From assembly GCF_023053635.1 (NCBI RefSeq), contig NC_086175.1, positions 23,290,740-23,354,739 of the forward strand: DNA of 64,000 nt, in the 5' to 3' direction. Position 1 is the first letter of the stretch; each line of letters opens with the position of its first letter. The translations under genes and the position numbers were made by a program. This DNA is from Elgaria multicarinata webbii. Taxonomy: Eukaryota; Chordata; Lepidosauria; Squamata; Anguidae. Positions 1 to 11,862 of the stretch are shown here, in pieces. The notes under the pieces were generated by a model. That model searched no databases and had not been told where the DNA came from. It was given only the letters and a program-made list of their open reading frames with translations.

Positions 1-1365
1 TAGTCATTCAAATTGTGGAGCCAGAATGAAACTGTTGGGCTCACACCATGGATGCAGAACTTGCTGAGAGTCCTCCTTTAATATTGCATTGGTCTTTCTA
101 TCCCTTTGGTGCAGGAACAGTGTGTGCAGGGCTGTTTTTCAGGATGCTGATCTTGGTTCCCCCATCATTTTCATGCTTCAAGAGCTCTTTATCTTTTAGG
201 TTCCAATGGTGATTGGATTGTGAACTCCTTGCCCAAACCATTTGTACTCCGTCAGTCTGCAGGGAGCCATTTGTCATTTGTCCAGTTTTACAAATTAAAT
301 ATTCCTGCATTGATAATGACTGGAGCATCTGCAAAACATTTGGATCTAATTATCCAAGTGTTCCAAATCCAACAGCCTGTGCTTTCTTACTTGCTAAAAG
401 AGCAGGAGGTCTAAATGTTTCTCCATTTTATGCATGTTTGATTGAAACTGGATCTTTCACATCCTCTGGAGATGTGAGGCTTCATCCCACGTACATCTTT
501 CCCTCGAATTATCCCCATAGTGTAAAGCTGCTGTTGTTGTTGTCAGCTAAATCGCACCCCGGGTGGCAGCGCTCCTAAGATCCTTTCCATACCAGGAAAG
601 GGTTTAAGGGGGAGAAATGTAAAAAATCATTAAAAAATCATTAAAAAATCAACGGATGACCCAATCTGATTCAAATTTGGTATGCTTAAAGCCCTCCTTC
701 ATATCTATTACTGTGCCAATTTTGATGTCTTTATCTTTAAAACTTACGCAGATGTAAGCATTTGTTTAATTTGTACTTTAAACATATCAAATCATTCTCC
801 TGCACCCCTAGTGGAAGCTCGGAGAACAACAAAAGATTTGCTCCTAAAGAAGTAGTTAAATAGGTTGGTTCTTTTATATATGAAGCAAAATTAAAGCAGG
901 ATGCATGGGAGTACTTCACAGTCAAAGCAGATTATAAACTGGAAAACTTCGGAGTATAACCCTGGCGTGATGAAGCTAAAAGCTAGTTGTTTTGCTTCCT
1001 CAGTAGGCCCTCTTATTATGCTACAGTCCAAAAAAAGCTGACAGAAACACGCTTTCTTCAATATCATGTCAAAATACTTTATCTCTGTATGAGTAAGACT
1101 TTCGGCAAAACTGCATTGACAAACCTAGCAATGTTACCAATTCGTGGAGTAATCGGATTCATTTACCCCACCCCATGCCAAAACCTTTCTTGTACCTTAG
1201 ATCTACTACACGTTTATCTTGGGTCCTAATGTTGAAATTTATTTTATTTACAACCCTGCTTTGCTAAATCATTGAGAATCGTGTCGTTGCTTCTACAGGT
1301 AAAGCGGTGAACTTGAGTTTCTTGAAGGTTGTGGGGAATTCCACTTTGTAATGTTATAAAATTTT
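1..1365. other. Intergenic stretch, unrecognised
   Basis: No known gene recognised. An open frame at 213-578 (+, 121 codons) and one at 98-334 (-) read unlike any family I know and have no visible start context or partner exons. From about 610 a low-complexity run (repeated AAAAATCATT) leads into sequence that looks repeat-derived. It could be part of an unnamed retroelement or chance open frames. Confidence 0.35.
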
Positions 1366-1663
1366 AGGCTGACCATATGAAAAGGAGGACAGGGCTCCTG
1401 TATCTTTAACATTTGTGGAGAAAAGGGAATTTCAGCAGGTGTCATTTGTATATATGCAACAGCTGTTGAAATCACAACAGTTAAAGCTGCAGGAGCCCTG
1501 CCTAGGGTGACCAGATACAAAAGAGGGCAGAGATCCTGCAGCTTTAACTGTTGGGATGAAGAGGGAATTTCACCAGGTGCTGCATGCATACAAATGTCAC
1601 CTGCTGAAATTCCCTTTTCAATACAATACAAGAGCCCTGTCCTCCTTTTCATATGGTTAGCCT
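1366..1663. mobile_element. hAT-like MITE (family ending AGGGTGACCATATGA)
   Basis: The ends are inverted repeats (AGGCTGACCATATGAAAAGG against CCTTTTCATATGGTTAGCCT) and an internal palindrome is centred near 1505. The element is the same family as 7494-7756, which carries an 8-bp target duplication. There is no coding capacity. The open frames across it are by-products of the palindrome. Confidence 0.75.
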
Positions 1664-2267
1664 ATAATAGAGCACATGTGCATGTAGGTTGAAGACATAC
1701 AAACTTTAGTTTGTCTTTACACCATCAGTATTATATCTATCAACATTAAAATAAAACGGAAGTTATTGTGGTCAAGACATGATAGTAACATAATTATAGG
1801 AGTGTTTTTATATGATCTTAACCCTGGTAAAACAGGGTGGCCTAAAGGGCTATCCTAGATGCACCTTCCGTTGCAGAACATACACAGGGAAAGACCTACA
1901 ATATAGTTCTCCCATGACATTGTTGGGTACTTTCACCTGAACAGTGTCTCTAAATTTCAGCCTTTTACCATTTACCATTTTCTTTTGAGAAAATCCTCAA
2001 CGTGAGACATAAAATATCCCAAGAATCTATAGATTTTGCCAATGGAGTGTCTTTTTGTCTCCAAAGCCAGGCAACATACCAGAGGTGATTTTTCCAAAGA
2101 AGACTGGTATAGGGAAACATTCTTAAGTACTCTGGGTTGACACATGGTAAGTTGACACAAACCATGGCATTTCATTGGGCAGCATTTACCTCACCAGAGA
2201 CATATTTGTTATGGCGTAGAAAAATACCCCAGAACACCAAAAGACATTAGTTCTTAGTAATAAATGC

Positions 2268-2861
2268 TTCTGGTCACCACACCTAAAAAAAGGATATTAT
2301 AGGGCTGGAAAAAGTGCAGAAAAGAGCAACTAAAATGATTAAGGGGCAGGAGCATCTCCCCTACAAGGGAAGGTTACATCAACTGGGATTGTTTAGCTTG
2401 GAAAAAAGGAGGCTAAGGGGAGATATGATAGAGGTGTACAAAATTATGCATGGTGTGGAGAATGTGGCTAGGGAGACATTTTTCTTCCTCTCTCAAAATA
2501 CTAGAATCCGGGGTCATCCCATGACGCTGATTGGTGGGAGATCCAGGACAAATAAAAAGAAGTACTTTTCACACATCGCATATTTAAATTATGGAACTCA
2601 CTACCATAAGATGTAGTGATGGCCACCAATCTGGATGGCTTTAAAAGGGAGTTGGATAAATTCCTGGAGGGTGCTATCTCCAGTATTCGAGGCAATAAGA
2701 TTGTGTGCACCAGTTGCTGGGGAACATGGGTGGGAGGGTGCTGTTGCACCATGTCCTGCTTGTTCCTCCCTGGCCGATGGCTGCTTGGCCACTGTGTGAA
2801 CAGAGTGCTGGACTAGATGGACCCTTGGTCTGATCCAGCATGGTACTTCTTATGTTCTTAC
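2268..2861 (+). mobile_element. CR1 LINE, 3' end
   Basis: A 5'-truncated CR1 copy. It shows the amniote CR1 C-terminal landmarks (LPYKGRLHQLGLFSLEKRRL, RGDMIEVYKI) and the 3' UTR signature GCTGGACTAGATGGACCCTT, then ends at TTATGTTCTTA. It is in the same orientation as ABCC4. The frame is interrupted after the RT C-terminal region, so this is a dead copy. Confidence 0.88.
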
Positions 2862-4706
2862 CTTGACAGTTTATGAGACTTTTCTAATATTTTTAATTAA
2901 TTCTTCTGACACCACAGACACATGGTTTGTGTAGGGGCATTTTACCACTCCAGGATACATTACATTGTAAAATGCCTTGGGGTAGAAAATGCCCCACAAA
3001 CATATTTGTATATATTTGTTTACAATCACAGAAAAACAGCAATAGTCCAATCTTAATAAGCTCATGTCATCCAAAATTGATGGTATAAAATATTATAAAC
3101 CAGTGATAAACAATACCTTGAGGTGATTCTCTCAATGGCAGTCTGGGAACTGGAAGTGGTTAAACTCCTTAATAGTGCAATCTTATGCAGGTCTACTCAG
3201 AAGTAAGTCCCACTGAATTCACTGAGACTTATTCTCAGGTAAGTATGTATAGGATTACAGGTTAAAAAAGTTTGCACCATCTAGCAGCAAGGCCATCAAA
3301 ATTACGTATCACATATAGTTAGGGACAGTATTACACATAAAATTGCACATATGTACATCTGAATGTATGTTACATACAAAATCCAGAGGATATGTGATAT
3401 TAAAGCATGAAATAGCTCTCTTCCTTATTAAATATATCTATCAACTTTATCTTTCCCTTATTTTTTTTTTCAAAAGAAACAAACATTTTAATGATTCCTT
3501 GGTTACAATTGTTAAGTTTGGGGGCGTGGGGCAGGGATGAATTTGGACTGCCAAATGACCAACTCTGGTATAAATGGACAGCACTTATTCCTGGGAAATG
3601 GCTGCCATTTTATTCTGACCTGCCCATAGCAATCAGATATATGAGTCAACCTCACATGGTTGTTTGAAGATAATGGGGGAGAACCTACTCAGTCCTGGAA
3701 TTTGTGGTCAATATAAGAACCAACCCCACAACTTCATTCACGAAAGAATCCACTCCTGTTTCTCCTCCACATTCCTTTTCAGCAACTTAATTAGTGGTAA
3801 GAGTGCTTTACCTGTTTCTTTTGTTGGGAATCAGAAATTCTTGCCAATTTACTGCAAATCACCCAGACATCTACCGGTTGATCCAGATCTACTTTCTGCC
3901 CATCCCTGTTGTAGTTCTCAAATAACTGTTAACTTCTTGTTTTCTCCTTAAAGAGATTTATGACAAAATTTAGAAATGATTATCTCAACCAAGGAATAGT
4001 TTTTACTCATGTGCAGAGGGAGAGAACAACCCATCCAAATCAAAAGATAAAGATTTCACATCCATATAACATGCAAATAGTTACTCCCACAAAAAATGCA
4101 GATAAACCACATTTATTTTATCGCTTTCCTATTTTAATGTATAAGTTGTATGCTTCTATTGCTAACCTCAAAGTAACTAATATTGACTCCCAAAATAGAT
4201 TGGAATAAACCACATGAATACCCAAAGATAGTAGAACTGGAGTAGTTAACTGTGCTTTATCTGGGATTATTTATCTTGCAGTTTCTTTACTTAAGTGCTG
4301 GTATGTATGCAGGAAGTATCTGACAACAAGAAAACTGGATGATTTGGCTAATAATACACTGTATGAGTTGTTTATCATCCTTGGAAAATGGCAATTTAGG
4401 TTAATCCTGATACTTCAGCAGTGATTATCACCATACTTGAAAAAATCCAGAATGTACTCATCATAATTCTTAGGTTTCCCAACGCAAATGTTTTGAAATC
4501 AAGTTTCAGTCCCAGAAAAATAATGTCCTATGATTCTTTGTTGTTTTTCCTCCCACTCATTGTCCTTTTTGGGGTTTGTTTGATTTACTGCTTTGAAATC
4601 CAGGATGACATCAGGTAGTGCAGAAGACTTCTCTCGCAGGCCTATCCTATACATGTTTATTCAAAGCCCCACTGAATTCGTCTGTGCTTACCAAGTACCA
4701 CACCAA
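2862..4706. other. Intergenic, mostly unrecognised
   Basis: About 1.8 kb of AT-rich DNA without a supported gene. It holds one short palindromic element at 3174-3260 (listed separately). A possible related half copy lies near 4640-4700. The open frames of 60-95 codons here show no family resemblance or splice context. Confidence 0.5.
3174..3260. repeat. Short palindromic repeat (TCTACTCAGAAGTAAGTCC type)
   Basis: An approximate inverted repeat of about 85 bp: TCTACTCAGAAGTAAGTCC on the left is mirrored by GGGACTTAC-type sequence on the right. Related copies lie at 47711-47797 and, more diverged, at about 25800-25875 and 61255-61330. It is non-coding and MITE-like. Confidence 0.65.
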
Positions 4707-4933
4707 GGCCTCATCTACACCAAGCAGGATATTGCAGTACGAAAGTGGTATATATTATAAAGGCAGGAGCCACACTACTGCTTTATAGTGGTATTGAAGT
4801 GCACTGACAACTGTTGGGGCCCATTGACACAGATCATATACCACTTTCATAGTGCTATATCCTTCTTGGTGTGGCTCCGGCCTTTTATATACCGCTTTCA
4901 TACTGCAATATCCTGCTTGGTGTAGATGAGGCC
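4707..4933. mobile_element. Palindromic MITE, GGCCTCATCTACACCAAGCA family
   Basis: About 227 bp with long inverted ends: GGCCTCATCTACACCAAGCA at the left and its complement TGCTTGGTGTAGATGAGGCC at the right, with further inverted blocks inside. Same family as 39990-40212 and the partial copy at 62071-62241. It is non-autonomous, with no coding frame. Confidence 0.85.
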
Positions 4934-5053
4934 CATGTGTATATAGAATTAAACAAAAACTTTGTTGAAGGTTGCTACTTGTTTTATCATGGCCTAAATG
5001 TCTCTACTATTTGGTTCTAAACTACTGAATACAATCAAATTCATGAGCAAATT

Positions 5054-5292
5054 GAGCCAGTGTGGTGTAGTGGCTAGAGTGTCGGACTAGGCGTCGGGAG
5101 ATCTGGGTTCTTGTCCCCACTCGGCAATGGAAATCCACTGGGGGACTTTGGGCCAGTCACAGACTCTCAGCCCAACCCACCTCACAGGGTTGTTGTTGTG
5201 AGGATAAAGCAGAGAGGAGGAGGATATATGCAGCCTTGGGTTCTTTGCAGGAAAAAAAAGGTGGGATATAAATGCAATAATAAATAAATAAA
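5054..5292 (+). mobile_element. tRNA-derived MIR-like SINE
   Basis: It opens with a tRNA-type Pol III head: A box TGGTGTAGTGG fits TRGYNNARNGG, and a degenerate B box GGGTTCTTGTCCC follows at the usual distance. The body carries MIR/CORE-like blocks (GGGCCAGTCAC, CCTCACAGGGTTGTTG, TGTGAGGATAA). The tail is AATAATAAATAAATAAAT. Sister copies lie at 49546-49794 (+) and 37711-37947 (-). Confidence 0.85.
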
Positions 5293-5580
5293 TTGTGAAG
5301 TTAGAAAGTCTGGTGTTAAAGAATAAAGTGGGTGTATTATAGATTCTTGTTCTTGTATGTAACATACCACTTTTCTATGACCTGGTCCATCCACCACTAT
5401 TATCCATGGATTGTTTAATCCATGGGTAGTCGTGAATGAGAGGGAGCAAGCAAGTGTGCTGACACTCACCTACCCATCCCCGCTGAACTAAATGACCCAG
5501 GGATGCTCCACTCCTGAGTTGTTTAGCATGACATCCAAACGTGGAATTGAGAGTTGTTGTGGGAGAACAAGAACAAACAG

Positions 5581-5674
5581 TGGCCCCGTTCAGACAACAC
5601 GCTAAACCATGCTGCTTCCTTTAACCATTTCGTGGTTAAGCAGCATGGTTTAGCGTGTTGTCTGAACAGGGCCA
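5581..5674. mobile_element. Foldback MITE, TGGCCC-GTTCAGA family
   Basis: A hairpin of 94 bp. The left arm TGGCCCCGTTCAGACAACAC pairs with the right arm GTGTTGTCTGAACAGGGCCA and pairing continues inward for about 37 bp, with a short centre. The outer ends match the larger foldback at 46939-47290. Half copies are at 19457-19517 and 49144-49205. Confidence 0.85.
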
Positions 5675-7364
5675 GTGTGTTACAAGTCTGGGTTATACCT
5701 CCCCATTAACCCACAATTCCATATTCAGATGTTGCATGGTTGTTTAGCTCAGTGGGAGTTGGTGGGTGGGCAGGAACCAGCACACTCACTTGCTCTCACT
5801 CATTTATGACTATCCAGGGTTTGTTTAAGCTGTGATGTGTGAACTGGCTCAATATCCAAAGAACTGGTAAATTGGGACCACTATCCTGCAGTTGTGCCAG
5901 TATGAAAACAATTCATCCTGTACCTCTTCTTAAATGTTAAATGTTGTATTGATTCTGGGTTTGAGAGTCGTGCTGGCTCAGCTAGTCCAGTCCTTGGCCC
6001 CTGAAAGGGGTGTGTAATCACTCTAAAAATGATGTAGTTTGTTATTTCAATAAGAAAATATAATACTTCTAATAAGAAAGTCTGGTGACTCAATTGCCCA
6101 ATCAGAAATCTAGAGGTGATAATACTACAAAATTATTTATCATCATAAAGCAAGCTGATATATGTTGATATGTGATTATATAAACAAATCTGTTTCTTTC
6201 TCAATCTGTTTCTTTCTCAATAGTTCCTTGCAAACCACTCTGTAAATCTGGAGTATTCAAAACTTGATTTGGAGTTTTTTCTTGTAAAGGAAATAAATGC
6301 GAATGTCCAAGAACATAAGCGCTGACTCAGGATAATCTCCAGATCCTGTCATAATACAGTGAGCATACTAACAAAACCATTTTTGTGATGCAACAGCCTT
6401 CTACCAAAGAGGACGAGCTATTGCATATACTTGATTTGCATATTTTGAGCTAAGAGTTCCTTGGAAAGGGAATTACTGTGAAGAGCATGAGTACTGAAGA
6501 ACGGTGCAGATTGGAGATGACTCTTGATCATTTCCAAATTATGTTATGACGTAACCCTAACACAATCTTTTTTGCAAGATGATAGCAGTACTGAGCACAA
6601 AGAAGCCGGGTATGCAGCACCAGGTTAGAGAAAGGAAAAGAAAACAGAGGAAGGAGAAAGAACTGTAGAAAGTATTACTTTCAATAAAGCAGCATTTTTA
6701 CGTGGTATCTGTGAGGATAGTATTAGAACATTTTTATGTGGATTAATCATCCTGTAATACACCCATTCATGATTAAGCACACCTTTTATTCACATGCTCA
6801 TAATGATTAAAAAGTGGTATATCAATTGATTTAAAAGAGGAATTGTTGACTCTAATCCCAAATAGATGATCTAAAGACGACCTAAAGTGTTACGTAGAAA
6901 AATTGAGAAGGTATTATTTTGTCCAGAGTAATAACTGCAGTAATTCAGTGCAAACTTAAATGCTTTCACTGGGGCTTCCCTCCCTGGTGCAATCATTCCT
7001 GAACGGTTGTGAAACCATCCATTACACATTGAAAAGACCTGTACTTTTGAGGATATTAGGTACTTTTTGTTCTGTGCAAATGAACACTTAATTCCTTGGA
7101 ACTACTGGAATTTTAAGGCACAGGGATTAAATATATTGTGGAAAGCCTCACAGGGGCTCACACCCAAACAATCTTGAAGCAGTTCACTTTGTAATGTTTC
7201 GGAGTCGACTCCATTTGTCTTGAATCCACATTTCATAATAGGTTTAGGACAAAAATGTTTACTCAGAAGTAGGTTCCTTCAATGTGAAGAGCAACAGGCC
7301 ACATGATGGGTTTGTAGACAGGTCACCTGACCTCCTCAGGTGATCCCACCCCCCAGAGTAGGAC
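5675..7364. other. Intergenic, nothing recognised
   Basis: About 1.7 kb of AT-rich DNA between repeats. No exon-like open frame, RNA gene or clear repeat was identified. The short duplicated phrase TCTGTTTCTTTCTCAA near 6190 is a local tandem slip. Confidence 0.4.
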
Positions 7365-7474
7365 GTCTTGGCACGGGGTTGGGAATGACCCATACGGGGG
7401 TCACTTCCAGTCCCCCACATGTACAGCAGGGGTCTACGGCCTCATCCTATTGGTCCATGGGGTCATGATGAGTT
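7365..7474. repeat. Inverted repeat arm A (partner 10118-10227)
   Basis: This 110-bp segment matches the reverse complement of 10118-10227 at all but one base. The partner abuts the Ty3/Gypsy fossil, so this may be a remnant of the same element family. It has no coding content. Confidence 0.85.
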
Positions 7475-7493
7475 TCGATATGGTCATCTTAAT

Positions 7494-7756
7494 TAGGGTG
7501 ACCATAAGAAAAGGAGGACAGGGCTCCTGTATTTTTAACAGTTGCATAACTCTTCATCACAACAGTTAAAGCTGCGGGTGCCCTGCCCTCTTTTAAATCT
7601 GGTCACTCTAGTATAGCTCCTGCACTTTAGCTGTTGTGATGAAGAGAGAATTTCACCAGGTTCCCCATGTATACAAATGATACCTGCAGAAATTTCCTTT
7701 TCTATGCAACTTTTAAAGATACAGGAGCCCTGCCCTCCTTTTCATATGGTCACCCT
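7494..7756. mobile_element. hAT-like MITE with exact 8-bp target duplication
   Basis: The inverted ends are AGGGTGACCATAAGAAAAGG and its approximate complement ending ATATGGTCACCCT. The element is flanked by identical 8-bp direct repeats ATCTTAAT at 7486-7493 and 7757-7764. An 8-bp duplication with short CAGGGTG-like ends is characteristic of the hAT superfamily. It has no transposase frame, so it must have moved in trans. Same family as 1366-1663. Confidence 0.88.
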
Positions 7757-9068
7757 ATCTTAATAGATACTAACTATGCAAAAAAGTGGCAAACATTTAA
7801 GCCATAGGAATTTTAAAAAATTAAAAAATGACACTATCACCTTCCCTGCAAAAAACAAATTAACATTTCATTCCAATTTTGCTAAAAAAGAAAAGAAAAG
7901 AAGAAAAGCTCTAATATATCTTAGAAAGCAATCATTAGCTCCAATGAAACTGAGAGCCCCTCCACTGTTTGCTAATTTTCTTCAGTTAAGCCTTTAATTG
8001 GCTATGACTACCTGTCAACACTTCCCTTATCATTGCTAAGTTTGAGCGTGGTACATGGTGTTTCCCACGGTGTTTCTTGGCATGAAAATGAGCACCCTTC
8101 TAGCTAAAAGGTGATAAATAACAGGCAAGATATCAGAATCCCTTAAGCCGCAAGGGCAGCAGAGTAAAAGGTTCGCATCTGATACTGCTCACTGTAGGAC
8201 AGTGTACAGCTTGTAACTCACCAAACGACTCACCAGCCATGTTGTACTTTGACCTACCAGTTTTTGTCTCCCTTCCTCCACCCCTCAGTTTTTCCAGTCA
8301 GACACAGGCAGTATCAGTGGAAGATTGGTGTAATCCCATTTGACCACTGTACCTTCTTCGTGAACCTTGTTTGTCTTCATGGGTCACATCTTCTGTAAGA
8401 GTTACACTTAGGGTGCAGTCCTATGCCTTCAGCATGGTGGCCTCCTTTTTTTGAAGTCCCTGCCCCTGGAGGTCAGACAGGTGCCAACAATGGCCCTGTT
8501 CAGAAGACACCTTAAAGCATGGCTTAACCATGGTAGTTAAGCAAGAAATCCGGGTGGTGTTCAGAAGACACTTTAAACCATGGGTTGAACCAAGGTGAAT
8601 AAAGCAAAAAGCCTTATTCACTGTGGTTAAAGCCGTGGTTTATTGCAGCTACAAGGGCCTTCTAGAAACTCTCAATCTAAGGGCAAAACTAGCCATGACA
8701 TCATTCACGCAATGAGCAACTGGATATTGAGTTATGAAGTGTATATATTCATTGCTTTTCAGACTGACCTCACAAAGCAGTTCACATGAAATGATTAAAA
8801 CAAGAAAATCAATAAAATATGCAATACAAAATAAACAAGATAGACCAACAACTGTTTGTGTTGGAGGAGGTCATTCTGTTTCTTCTCCTCTCATGGCAAG
8901 ATGGGAGTCTGTGTGCCACTGATGCCACCCTCCAATGGATCTTGGGAACTGGAGCAGGTCTATGGTACCCACGAAACCCCCACATAACGACCATCCTTTC
9001 TGACATTCAGACAATGCCTGACCCATCAATGGCCATTCTCTTGCGAGTAAAATTCTTCTTTGCCTTGA
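7757..9068. other. Intergenic with LINE and MITE scraps
   Basis: No gene is supported. 8428-8490 (+) is a short L2-like LINE piece (CTGGAGGTCAGACAGGTGCC, compare the copy ending at the right edge of the window). A GTTCAGAAGACACC-type foldback segment follows directly. The rest is unassigned AT-rich DNA. Confidence 0.5.
8491..8645. mobile_element. Foldback MITE, GTTCAGAAGACAC type
   Basis: Two forward units (GTTCAGAAGACACCTTAAA and a diverged second at about 8550) are followed by an inverted arm with TTCACTGTGGTTAAAGCC. The unit is the one multiplied in the foldback at 46939-47290. The right end has decayed. Confidence 0.65.
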
Positions 9069-9595
9069 TGATAGAATCGGGAATCATAGCATCCTAGACC
9101 AGAAAGGGGCTGTTGAGGTCAACCCCCTGCTTAATGCAGGAATGTGGTTTCAAGCATCCATGACAGACTGTTGCCCAGTCTCTGCTTGAATACTTTCAGT
9201 GACAAAGAGCCCAGCACCTCCATAGGCATCTGGTTCCATTGTCCGATGGCAGTGACCATTAAGGATGTTTTCCTGAGGTTCAATCGAAGTCTGCCTTCCT
9301 CTAAGTTAAGACTGTTATTTCTTGACTTGGATGAGAAAAGGACAAGTTGTGGCCCTCTTCTGCAGGACAACCCTTTAGATACTTGGAAAGTGCCATCATA
9401 TCCACCTTTGGGAGGCTAAATATTACCCGTTCTTTCCATCTTTCCTTGTAGGACTCAGGTTCCAGTCGCTGATCCGCTTTGTTGTCCTTCTCTGAGCTCA
9501 TTCCAATTTATCTCAATCCTCCTTCAAGTGTGGTGCCAAATCTGGACAAAGTTTCTAAAGTGAAGTCTGACTTGCGCGGAGGAGAATGGAACTTC
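9069..9595 (-). mobile_element. CR1 LINE, 3' portion, minus strand
   Basis: The 3' terminus lies at 9069 (GAATCATAGCATCCTAGA, the complement of the CR1 tail). On the minus strand the frame contains LRLNLRKTSLMVTAIGQWNQ, the terminal part of the CR1 ORF2 product. Flanking text such as CTCCTTCAAGTGTGGTGCC is the CR1 motif of an ACL-type tail. A dead 5'-truncated copy. Confidence 0.82.
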
Positions 9596-10117
9596 CATGG
9601 ATATAATTGAAAATCATTTTTGCGCTTGTTGCAGAGGATTTGGAATTGTTGGATCATCAAAGCTTCTTCCCTGCCTGCTCTGGAGCATCAGCCTCTGAGG
9701 CCTCTTCCATGTCAGACTGTGCCTCTTGCAGCAATGGCTGCCTTGCCAGGCCCCAAACCTTCTTCCAGTCCTAGACGAGATAGCTCAGAGGGCCTGGGCA
9801 TCCCAGGAATTGGACTCCCATGGTGGTTTCTCCCCTGTGCCCCATTGAACTGTTATAGGGGCACGATCTCTGTGGCCGGTTGAGCCTGCAATGGGGCAGA
9901 GAGAGGTCTCATCTCCCCCATACATTGGGCACCAAACACATAAAAGAGGGAAAAGGGTGACGTCACATCAGACTGGAAAACCTGTGCCTTATTTTAGCGT
10001 GAGAGGTGGTTAACTCTAACCCTGCTGGAAGTCCGATCCCATCCCCGCAAGTCCCACATCCAGAGTCCTGCTCTGGAAGGAGGGATCACCAGATGGGGGT
10101 CATGTGACTCCTCAACG
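9596..10117. other. Unassigned, moderately GC-rich
   Basis: An open frame of 87 codons at 9620-9883 (+) is rich in Pro, Leu and Ser but resembles no family I know and lacks exon features. It could be part of the LTR-element debris next to it. Confidence 0.3.
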
Positions 10118-10227
10118 AACTCATCATGACCCCATGGACCAATAGGATGAGGCCGTAGACCCCTGCTGTACATGTGGGGGACTGGAAGTGACCCCCGTAT
10201 GGGTCATTCCCGACCCCGTGCCAAGAC
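10118..10227. repeat. Inverted repeat arm B (partner 7365-7474)
   Basis: Reverse complement of 7365-7474 with a single mismatch over 110 bp. Directly adjacent at 10233 is a 74-bp segment repeated at 12078. Probably part of the LTR-retrotransposon debris. Confidence 0.85.
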
Positions 10228-10232
10228 TTGAT

Positions 10233-11825
10233 TGACACCAATGCTAAATCCATCACTTGTCTAGCGATTCCCCCCACCCCAACGCTTTGGGGGATGGACT
10301 CTTCTTGATTGACTTGATCCAGGCTTTGATGATATCATTCATGAAATTTCTGGATGCGTTGATTTCCTTGGACATACAGGGAGGCTCACACGAGCGTTCT
10401 TCTAGTCCATAACCTTTGCAATCAACCAGATATTGGAGTCACTCAACTGTACCTGAGAGTCAAGAATATCCTGGACCTCAAACTCTTCTTCTTTATCTAT
10501 TTGTATTGGAGGCGTGGGGCTTGATACTGATGTGGGCTGTGAAGGGAACAAATAAGGAAAGATGGAATGCCGGATGAATGTTGAAGGAGATGGGAAGGCG
10601 GAGATGGAAAGCCACAGGAATGATTATCTGGAGTAATGGGGGAAAGTCCCAGGATATGATAATCCAGCTTTCAACAGGTATGAACAATTTTGGGATACTT
10701 GGTGGAGAGCCAAACTTTATCTCTGATTTTTCGGGGTTGGCCTGGGGGGTGGGGTGTCGCTTCTTATCAGCCTGGGCCTTATACGACTATTCTGTTTGTT
10801 CCCATTCTTCTCTATGGCCATTCTATACACGTGCAACTCTTCTAGGAATTGGTCGTCTGCTGGTCCAGCAGGATGTGGGCAGGGATTAGGGAAATACAGG
10901 GGGTGGAAGTCATCATTTGAGAAGAATGAGCTGCACTGTGTAGACCCACGAACAGCATTGTTGTAGGCCAACTCATTCATGGGTCATAGTGAGGCTTAGT
11001 TATGATGTGTTTCTGTCGTATACCAATGCAAGTGTAGTTCCAGAGGTTGATTTCTCTATTCCATCTGCCTATCTGTTTGAGGGTGATGAGCAGAGAAGAG
11101 CTTTCCTATTTCCAATGACTGGAAAATACACCAGCTGGTCCAGGACGCCTTGTGAAAGTGTTCGTTGGAAATAGAGTTCTTTTTCCCTCTAGTGTAGAAG
11201 AGCCTGTGCATGGTACAAAATAAGGAGATGTTATGGAGGCTGCAGTAGCTCCCGCAGGGCTCTTCTGATGTTCTTAAAGGGGCCTTTAGGGCTTAGCTCA
11301 AAGCAAGCACAGGTCTCCCTAATGCCAGGGTTGACGATGGAGTTTTAACACAGGCAGCTTGAGGCCTTTGAGAAATCCCAGGACACCTTGAGCTCACTGT
11401 GGCCTTCTCTGTTGAGGTGAGATGTCTTGAAATGGTTGGCAGACGGGCCAGTGGTGGTCTTCTTGTCTGTTGTGCCTTTTGCTTCTCAGGCTCCCGTCAT
11501 GTGTTCCAGGGCCCATGTTGATGGCCCTTGCTTCTGGGTCCCTGGTACAGGGAGGCACTTTCAAGGAATCCTCCTTGACAGGGAAGAAACTCCATGGTTC
11601 CTTTCTGTTGCCCAGATTATCTACATCGAGAAGAGGTGTCCTGAAATTGTAGGAGAACTCTTGACAGGTGGGAGCCCTAAGGGAAATGCCTTGGAAACAT
11701 GGGGATGGGTTGGTGAGTTGCTGTCCCTCAACTGCCTGGAGGGGCAGGATTTCAGAACTCTTCTGTGTTGCCTAGATAACTCCCTGGATCACTTCTGTAG
11801 AGTCAAAAGGGGTGTTTTTTTTAAA

Positions 11826-11862
<37 letters not shown>

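Noticed and set aside
5054-5292. A functional tRNA gene (A and B boxes present)
   Set aside because: The B box is degenerate, no cloverleaf or anticodon stem follows, and the body and tail are those of a SINE with sister copies.
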